DNA of 64,000 nucleotides from Chloroflexota bacterium (lineage in GTDB: Bacteria; Chloroflexota; Anaerolineae; Promineifilales; Promineifilaceae), in contig JAKEFB010000059.1 in assembly GCA_022616275.1 (NCBI GenBank), positions 1 to 64,000 of the forward strand. The letters are read 5' to 3'. Numbering within the stretch: the stretch's first letter is position 1; each line of letters opens with the position of its first letter. Both the position numbers and the translations under genes were made by a program. This document shows positions 58,869 through 64,000 of this stretch, in pieces. Below the pieces are notes generated by a model. The model saw only the letters and a list, made by a program, of their open reading frames with translations, was not told the DNA's origin and made no database searches.

Positions 58869-59125
58869 TACCGGTACATCTCCTTTTTGATAGCTATCAG
58901 CTTTTAGCTATCAGCTTTCAGTAGATCGCCTGGAGAGGTGGGCAGCTTGCCCGCCTCGGCGGACAGAATGTCCACGTTTCCAGCGCATTTCGATCCACTA
59001 ATTTTACCATAGCTGGCAACTATTTGCTCAAGAGTGTACAGGAGGGGAGCACTTCAATTTTGGGGAAAACCCCGCAGGTTTTCGGAAACCTGCGGGGTTT
59101 GGGTCATCTGCGTCCAACCGGCGTG
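58869..59125. other. intergenic region with TAGCTATCAGCTTT repeats and a hairpin
   Basis: The region holds two to three copies of TAGCTATCAGCTTT-like words (58889-58920), a smaller inverted repeat around 58935-58965, and the perfect CCCCGCAGG hairpin listed separately. No gene was recognised. Confidence 0.5.
59067..59100. terminator. perfect hairpin after the Rieske-glutamate synthase gene
   Basis: Arms AAACCCCGCAGGTTT and AAACCTGCGGGGTTT are perfect 15-mers with a 4-base loop. It lies 25 bases past the 3' end of the minus-strand gene at 59126. The same element occurs at 2663-2695 and, as a half, at 1-14. Confidence 0.6.
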
Positions 59126-60703
59126 TTACCCCCGGTATTCGGCGGCGTGGGGAATGCGACCATATTGGGCCAAGGCCATATCTAACGTGACCAGGTCGTT
59201 TTTGTTCAGCTCGCGAACGTGGCGGTGGCCCATCATCCGGCAAAAGTCCAGCAGTTCAGTCTCGGTGGCCTGCAGGAAGTTGACCAGCCGCTGGGCGCTG
59301 ATTTGAATGTCGAAACGGTTGCGCAGCTCCGACCGCTGGGTAGCTATGCCCACCGGGCAGGTATTGTTGTGGCAGGCCCGGTATTGCTGGCAGCCGATGG
59401 CCATCATGGCCGCGGTGGCGATGGCGACGCAATTGGCCCCTAAGGCCAGCGCCTTGGCAAAATCGGCCGGAGTGCGCAGGCCGCCGGTGGCCACCAGGGT
59501 CACGTCGTCGTAGCCGTGCTCGTCCAGCCAGCGCCGGGCGCGGGGAATGGCGTAGACCAGAGGCACGCAAATATTGTCTTTGACGTGGATGGGCGCCGCC
59601 CCGGTGCCGCCGCCCCGGCCGTCAATGGTGACAAAGTCAAAGCCACAAGTCATGGCTGCTTCCAGGTCGCGCTCGATGTGGCTGGCGGCCATCTTGGCCC
59701 CAATCGGCCCGTCCACTTTCGTGCGCAGTTCTTCGATCCGCGCCTTCAAGTCGTCCAGGGAGTGCAGGTCCGGGAAGCGCGACGGGGAGTGGACCTCCAC
59801 GCCGGCCGGAACGCCGCGCACGGCGGCAATTTCGGCGGTGACCTTGTGAGCCGGCAGGATGCCACCCAACCCGGCCTTGGCGCTCTGGCCGAACTTAAAG
59901 TCAATACCGGTGGCTTTGCGGACGTTTTCTTCGTTAAAGCCAAAGTAGCCGGAAGCCATTTCAAAGATGTAGTCGCCGGCCGCCGCGCGTTCCATCGGGT
60001 GCATGCCGCCTTCGCCGGAGCAGATGGCCGTGCCAAAACGGCGTGCGCCTGTGGCCATGGCCGTCTTGCTTTCCGGGCTCAACGAGCCATAGCTCATGTG
60101 GCTGACGTAGACAGGAATACGCAGCCGGATTGGTTTCCTGGCCCGGGGACCGACGACGCAGGTCAGGTCTACCGGCTCGTCGTCCAGTAGCGGCAGGCTG
60201 GCCACCTGGCCGGGCAGAAACAACAGGCTGTCAAAGCCAGGCAACCGCTGGTCGGTACGCATGGCCTCCAGCTTTTTACCCTTGCCCCTGGCCAGGTAAT
60301 GGACGTAGCTCATCGTCTCTTCCCGGTCGTCAAACGGCCGGCGCCACTTGGCCAGGTAGTCGTCGTACTCTTTCGGCTCGCTGGGGACGTCGTGCTCGCT
60401 CAAGTAGATCTTCCCATCCTGGACGGTGACGGGGTAGGTGTCTACCCGGTCCAGGGTGTTGTAGCGGGAAATGCCGGTGCGAACGTCAAAATCCCAACCG
60501 TGCAGCGGGCAGATCAGGTCCGAGCCTTGCAAATGGCCGTCGCCCAGTTGCCCGCCACGATGGGGGCAGCGGTTGTTGACGGCGTAATACCTGCCTTCGT
60601 AGTTGCACAAGGCAATGTCCACGTTATTGACTGTGGTCGTCATCACCGTACCTGGCGGGCACTGATCCACCGTAGCGACTTGAACGAGGCCATTCACATT
60701 CAT
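59126..60703 (-). CDS. Rieske [2Fe-2S] domain fused to glutamate synthase-type FMN domain
   Basis: Start at ATG 60703, eight bases after GGAGG; 525 residues. Residues to about 100 form a Rieske ferredoxin (CPHRGGQLGDGHL and CPLHGWDF, that is C-x-H and C-x2-H). The rest is a glutamate synthase-like FMN domain: YVSHMSYGSLSPESKTAMAT, GGGGTGAAPIHVKDN and the 3Fe-4S motif CQQYRACHNNTCPVGIATQR. It lacks glutaminase and NADPH domains of true glutamate synthase. Proteins of this archaeal-type family can act as electron-accepting oxidoreductases of unsettled substrate. The Rieske domain suggests an oxygenase- or cytochrome-type electron donor. Confidence 0.9.
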   Translation of the reverse strand: MNVNGLVQVATVDQCPPGTVMTTTVNNVDIALCNYEGRYYAVNNRCPHRGGQLGDGHLQGSDLICPLHGWDFDVRTGISRYNTLDRVDTYPVTVQDGKIYLSEHDVPSEPKEYDDYLAKWRRPFDDREETMSYVHYLARGKGKKLEAMRTDQRLPGFDSLLFLPGQVASLPLLDDEPVDLTCVVGPRARKPIRLRIPVYVSHMSYGSLSPESKTAMATGARRFGTAICSGEGGMHPMERAAAGDYIFEMASGYFGFNEENVRKATGIDFKFGQSAKAGLGGILPAHKVTAEIAAVRGVPAGVEVHSPSRFPDLHSLDDLKARIEELRTKVDGPIGAKMAASHIERDLEAAMTCGFDFVTIDGRGGGTGAAPIHVKDNICVPLVYAIPRARRWLDEHGYDDVTLVATGGLRTPADFAKALALGANCVAIATAAMMAIGCQQYRACHNNTCPVGIATQRSELRNRFDIQISAQRLVNFLQATETELLDFCRMMGHRHVRELNKNDLVTLDMALAQYGRIPHAAEYRG

Positions 60704-60765
60704 TTCATTTCCTCCCTGATCCAATTAACTGACAAAACCGTGAGCTAAAGTATATCATGCCGCCC

Positions 60766-60798
60766 AGGGGCCAGGCACTTTTGAAGTGCCTGGCCCCT
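60766..60798. repeat. perfect hairpin, arm AGGGGCCAGGCACTT
   Basis: Fifteen-base perfect arms (AGGGGCCAGGCACTT / AAGTGCCTGGCCCCT) with a TTG loop lie between two minus-strand genes; a second small hairpin (CCAGGA / TCCTGG) at 60799-60820 overlaps the sugar dehydrogenase stop. The GTGCCTGGC core is shared with the 25253-25374 repeats. Confidence 0.65.
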
Positions 60799-60807
60799 CC
60801 AGGAATT

Positions 60808-62175
60808 TTACTTTTCCTGGTCAACGACCGGCAGAAACATGAAGTCGCTTGGCGTTGGTGTAATGGTGGGCGTGGTGGTCGGCGTGCTGGTGCTGGTAAC
60901 TGTTGGTGTTGTCGAAGGGGTCGGTGTAATGACGATGGTATTTTCCTCCAGACGGTAGACAATGCCGCCAATATCTACGACGTAAAGCTCGCCGTTGAGG
61001 TCCTCGGCAAAAGCGACGTAACTGAAGGGCTCGGTCAGGTTGGTGTGGAGAGTGGGCGTCCACGTGCTGCCGTTGTAGGCCAGGTCCCAGAAGTTGCCGC
61101 TGCAATAATCGGCCAGCAGGTAGCGGCCGACCATGGCCGGGTACGTGCTGCCACGATAAACGTAACCGCCAATGACGGTGCAATTACTGCCGCTGTGGCT
61201 GTACTCAAAAATGGGGAAAGTATAGTTGCCAATTGGCCCGCAGCCGGTGGTGTTATAAGGGTGGTTGCCCTCGTAGCAACGCCAGCCATAATTCTCGCCG
61301 CCGGTCGAGGCGGCCGGTTGAAAATCAATCTCCTCCCAGCTTCCCTGGCCCACGTCGCCGATAAAGAAATCGTCGGTCAGCCGGTCAAAGCTGGAGCGCC
61401 AGGGGTTGCGCAGGCCAATGGCCCAGATTTCGTCACACGTGCCTCCGGCGCCATCGTTGAGCGGGTTGCTGGTGGGGACGGTGTAGTTGCCCGTTCCCAG
61501 CCCCACGCAATCCGGCGGGTCGCCGGGGCCGTTGTCCACGTCAATGCGGCTGACCTTGCCCAGCAGCAGCGTGAGGTTTTGGGCATTGTTGCTGGTGTCG
61601 CCGGCGCCGCCGCCATCGCCCATAGGAATGTAGAGATAGCCGTCCGGGCCAAAGAGGATGTGGCCGGCGTTGTGGTTCCAATTCGGGTCAAGGATGGTGA
61701 GTAAAATTTCTTCGCTGTCGGGGTCAGCCACGTTGGGGTCGGCCGTGACGCTGAAGCGGGAGATGCGGCTCCGCCGCGTGCCGCTGGTGGTGTTGGTGTA
61801 GTTAACGTAGAAATAGCCGTTGTTGGCGTAGTCGGGGTGGAAGACCAGCCCCAACAGGCCCTCTTCAGAGTCGCTATCGTCTACCCGGTCGGTAATGTCC
61901 AGGAAAGGCGTTGGCAGCACCGTGCCGTTGGACTGGATGACCTTAATACGCCCGGCTCGCTCGACGGCAAACAGCCGGCTGTCGCCGGCGTTGGCCAGGC
62001 CAACCGGGCCGGAGAGGCCGGTGGCAAAAGGGTCCAGGCTCAAGTCCAGCGTTCCCCCGGAAGAGCCGGTCCCGGCCGGATTGGCCAGCACGGCGGCGCT
62101 GCAGGCGCTGACCACCACGGCCGCCAGGAAGAGAAGGGGCAAAGAATACCAGGGAAGAGCGACAAGTCGTTTCAT
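60808..62175 (-). CDS. PQQ-type glucose/sorbosone dehydrogenase family lipoprotein
   Basis: ATG at 62175 behind GGAG gives 455 residues. Signal with lipobox VVSACS. The beta-propeller family pattern is seen: ATGLSGPVGLANAGDSRLFA, VERAGRIKVI, EEGLLGLVFHPDYANNGYFY, ILFGPDGYLYIPMGDGGGAG and NYGWRCYEGNHPYNTTGCGP. A Thr/Pro-rich linker precedes a short tail FMFLPVVDQEK. Members oxidise sugars with PQQ, but many uncharacterised members lack proof of activity. Substrate unknown. Confidence 0.9.
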   Translation of the reverse strand: MKRLVALPWYSLPLLFLAAVVVSACSAAVLANPAGTGSSGGTLDLSLDPFATGLSGPVGLANAGDSRLFAVERAGRIKVIQSNGTVLPTPFLDITDRVDDSDSEEGLLGLVFHPDYANNGYFYVNYTNTTSGTRRSRISRFSVTADPNVADPDSEEILLTILDPNWNHNAGHILFGPDGYLYIPMGDGGGAGDTSNNAQNLTLLLGKVSRIDVDNGPGDPPDCVGLGTGNYTVPTSNPLNDGAGGTCDEIWAIGLRNPWRSSFDRLTDDFFIGDVGQGSWEEIDFQPAASTGGENYGWRCYEGNHPYNTTGCGPIGNYTFPIFEYSHSGSNCTVIGGYVYRGSTYPAMVGRYLLADYCSGNFWDLAYNGSTWTPTLHTNLTEPFSYVAFAEDLNGELYVVDIGGIVYRLEENTIVITPTPSTTPTVTSTSTPTTTPTITPTPSDFMFLPVVDQEK

Positions 62176-62218
62176 CAATTACTCCTTCTGAAAACCATCA
62201 ACTATCAATTGCCAACTA

Positions 62219-62647
62219 TCAACCATCAACCCCTTCCACCAGATTAGCCTTCAGGAGAAGGCGCAGCGAATCAGGGATGGGAATGGTCTGGTCGCGCTCG
62301 TAGTCGTACGTGACCATGACCGTTTTGCCCAGGGCCACCAGCCGGCCGCCCTCAGCCTCAATCTGGTAGACCAGGTCAAAACTTTTGCCGCCCAGGCGGG
62401 AAACGCCCAGGCCAATGCGCAGCCGCTCGCCAAAGTGGGCGGCCGACTTGAAGGCGCAGGTGGCTTCGGCCAGGATAACCGGCAGCTCTTTGGGGTGGGC
62501 CAGGTTGAGCAATCGGGCGAAGAACCGGGTGCGGGTGGTTTCCATGTAGGTGAAGTAGACGGCGTTATTGACGTGGCCCATGACGTCCAGGTCGCGAAAG
62601 ACAACCTCGACGGTCTCATGAAAGGGAAAAGCATCTATTGGCAACAT
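62219..62647 (-). CDS. YbgC/4HBT-type acyl-CoA thioesterase
   Basis: The 142-residue hotdog-fold protein contains the YbgC-like motif FRDLDVMGHVNNAVYFTYME with the active-site Asp and HVNN segment, followed by HPKELPVILAEATCAFKSAA and LRIGLGVSRLGGKSFDLVYQ. Length matches the family. The 3' end lies in a repeat-rich stretch (AACTATCAA words, 62190-62235). It is divergent from a partial membrane gene, with 51 bases between the starts. Confidence 0.9.
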   Translation of the reverse strand: MLPIDAFPFHETVEVVFRDLDVMGHVNNAVYFTYMETTRTRFFARLLNLAHPKELPVILAEATCAFKSAAHFGERLRIGLGVSRLGGKSFDLVYQIEAEGGRLVALGKTVMVTYDYERDQTIPIPDSLRLLLKANLVEGVDG

Positions 62648-62698
62648 GGCTCATCCTTTGGTTCTGGCGCTTGGGCAGCGTAGAATGTATCCCATCTG

Positions 62699-64000
62699 AT
62701 GAAAGTAAGCGAATTACAATCTGCGTTTCGTTCTACGCTCCGGCCGGGGTTGAGCCTGGTCAACGAAAAAACCGTCCTGTGGGCCCTAGCCCTCCTGGGA
62801 CTGGTCGCCTACGGCGGGCTGGCCGGAATCCACCTGGCCCACGGCACGCTGCGCGCCGGCCAGACGCCGGCCACGCTGGCCTGGTACGCCCTGGCCTTCC
62901 TGGCTTACGCCGGCGCGCTGGCCTGGGTGGAACGGCGCGGCCGGATTGCCGGGGGTCTGCTGTGGGGGATGGCCGTGGCCTACCGCCTGATTTTGCTTTT
63001 AACCACGCCAACCCTCTCCGACGACGTCTATCGCTACATCTGGGACGGCCACGTGGCCAATCACGGCGTTAGCCCTTACGCCTACGCCCTGAACGCGCCG
63101 GAACTGGACAGCCTGGACGTGCCCCAGCGGGCCCTGGCCAACAATACCTGGATGGCCAGCCCTTACCTGCCGGCCGCCCAGTTTGTTTTTGCCGGCCTGA
63201 CCCGGCTTTTCCCTTTATATCCGATCTTTTTCCAGGCGGCGATGGTCATTTTTGACCTGGCGGCCGTGGCCCTGATCGGCCGGCTGCTGGTCGCGGCCGG
63301 GCTGCCCTGGCGGCGCGTCCTGGTCTACGCCTGGAACCCGCTGGTGGTGGTGGAAGTGGCCCACGGGGCGCACGTGGACGCCTGGATGGTTTTGCTGGTG
63401 CTGCTGGGGGTGTGGTTGGCGCTGAGGGTGGACGACAGACGCGTGTCCAGGGCGAAGCCTGGACACGCGACGGACGACGAGGGGTGGACGGCGGACGACG
63501 GACGATGGACGATGGATGATGGGCGGCGGAGTGCGGGCGCCTGGGTGGTGGCCCCTGTTTTTCTGGCGCTGGCGACGCTGACCAAGCTGTTGCCGGGGCT
63601 GCTCCTGGTGGTGCTGTTCTGGCGCTGGCGGTGGCGGCCGCTCATTGTTTATAGCCTGGTAACGGCCGGGTTGCTGCTGCCGGCCGGGCTGCGGGCTGGC
63701 TGGGGGCTGGCCGGGCCACTGGGTGGGACGGGCCTCTTTGGCGCGCTGCGCATTTACGGCGACCAGTGGAACTTTAACAGCGGCCTGTTTCACTGGTTGG
63801 AGGTGGCGCTGCATAAGGTGGCCATAGCCGAGGCCAACGCTCTGGCCAAAGCCATCGTTGGCCTGGCCATGCTGGTACTCTTGTTGTTGACCTGGTGGTT
63901 GGCCAGCCGCTGCGCCGCGCCGCGAGCAGCCCTGCGGCTGATGGCCATACCGCTGGCGGCCTACGTCTTGTTGACGACGACCGTCCACCCCTGGTACCTG
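62699..64000 (+). CDS. multi-pass membrane glycosyltransferase-like protein, 3' end outside window
   Basis: The frame opens at ATG 62699 and stays open for 434 codons to the window edge. It shows at least eight membrane helices and the GT-C-type sequence style: RLILLLTTPTLSDDVYRYIW, DGHVANHGVSPYAYALNAPE, VYAWNPLVVVEVAHGAHVD, WVVAPVFLALATLTKLLPGL and QWNFNSGLFHWLE. DD in TLSDDVYRY is likely the catalytic acidic pair. This is a mannosyl-/DUF2029-like polyprenol-sugar-using family. A low-complexity insert (63427-63537) interrupts a loop. Start has weak ribosome-site support. Confidence 0.8.
   Translation, partial: MKVSELQSAFRSTLRPGLSLVNEKTVLWALALLGLVAYGGLAGIHLAHGTLRAGQTPATLAWYALAFLAYAGALAWVERRGRIAGGLLWGMAVAYRLILLLTTPTLSDDVYRYIWDGHVANHGVSPYAYALNAPELDSLDVPQRALANNTWMASPYLPAAQFVFAGLTRLFPLYPIFFQAAMVIFDLAAVALIGRLLVAAGLPWRRVLVYAWNPLVVVEVAHGAHVDAWMVLLVLLGVWLALRVDDRRVSRAKPGHATDDEGWTADDGRWTMDDGRRSAGAWVVAPVFLALATLTKLLPGLLLVVLFWRWRWRPLIVYSLVTAGLLLPAGLRAGWGLAGPLGGTGLFGALRIYGDQWNFNSGLFHWLEVALHKVAIAEANALAKAIVGLAMLVLLLLTWWLASRCAAPRAALRLMAIPLAAYVLLTTTVHPWYL
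63427..63537 (+). repeat. repeat inserted in frame in the membrane protein gene
   Basis: A perfect 12-base hairpin (CGCGTGTCCAGG / CCTGGACACGCG, 63440-63469) is followed by GGACGATGGA-type words to about 63530. The coding frame continues through it without a stop, producing a charged, low-complexity stretch (rich in Asp, Arg and Trp) between two membrane helices. The DNA resembles intergenic repeats rather than protein-coding sequence. Confidence 0.7.

Noticed and set aside
63215-63988. 257-residue minus-strand frame at the right edge
   Set aside because: Gln/Pro-rich shadow of the membrane protein on the plus strand.

Overview
The window is GC-rich, densely coding bacterial chromosome. Several traits together point to a filamentous or environmental Chloroflexota (Anaerolineae-like) organism: very frequent GGCCGG/CGGCCG words, large multi-domain signalling proteins (cyclase-AAA-TPR and kinase-NB-ARC-TPR), secreted proteins ending in a YLPL-type motif, many lipoproteins and many palindromic intergenic repeats. 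This is an inference from gene style; no rRNA, tRNA or phylogenetic marker was aligned.

Layout. 1-13.8 kb is mostly core: a peptide-type substrate-binding lipoprotein, rsmG, then on the minus strand recF followed by a REC-GAF-PAS-cyclase regulator. On the plus strand come an S49 peptidase, a secreted PPC-domain protein, a sulfatase-fold protein, lgt and guaB, closed by a strong terminator. 13.85-14.7 kb holds a fused gene scar (an Imm21-like fragment running into a decapitated GyrI-like gene). 15.2-25.2 kb carries purB, then minus-strand galK and galT with a galM-like remnant, sucB, a lipoprotein and sucA, and an MpaB-family oxygenase. 25.4-27.1 kb has a WYL regulator divergent from a hydrolase. 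27.1-31.0 kb is a membrane/respiratory block: a three-repeat membrane protein, an NDH-2 enzyme whose N-terminus carries a fourth copy of the same membrane repeat, and a DM13 protein.

31.2-42.4 kb is the most distinctive region. A subtilase with GGYTWS tandem repeats is followed by three membrane histidine kinases, two paralogous NitT/TauT-type binding lipoproteins without any permease, and one REC-GAF-GGDEF response regulator. The order binding protein, kinase, binding protein, regulator, kinase suggests a ligand-sensing circuit that ends in cyclic-di-GMP synthesis. This is my best candidate for an undescribed system.

42.6-58.9 kb contains a secreted LVIVD/PKD protein, a hydrolase plus phosphoribosyltransferase pair, a clostripain-family lipoprotein, a 1248-residue zinc-ribbon/cyclase/AAA/TPR protein, an RHH-like/HNH pair, a 1164-residue Ser/Thr kinase/NB-ARC/TPR protein, a DUF892 protein and an orphan. 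59.1-64 kb contains a Rieske-glutamate synthase fusion, a sugar dehydrogenase lipoprotein, a thioesterase and a membrane glycosyltransferase-like gene that runs off the right edge and has a repeat inserted in frame.

Almost every operon end carries a perfect hairpin from one of a few repeated families; most lack a long T tract, so they may be terminators, REP-like elements or both. No CRISPR array, insertion sequence, prophage, tRNA or rRNA was recognised.
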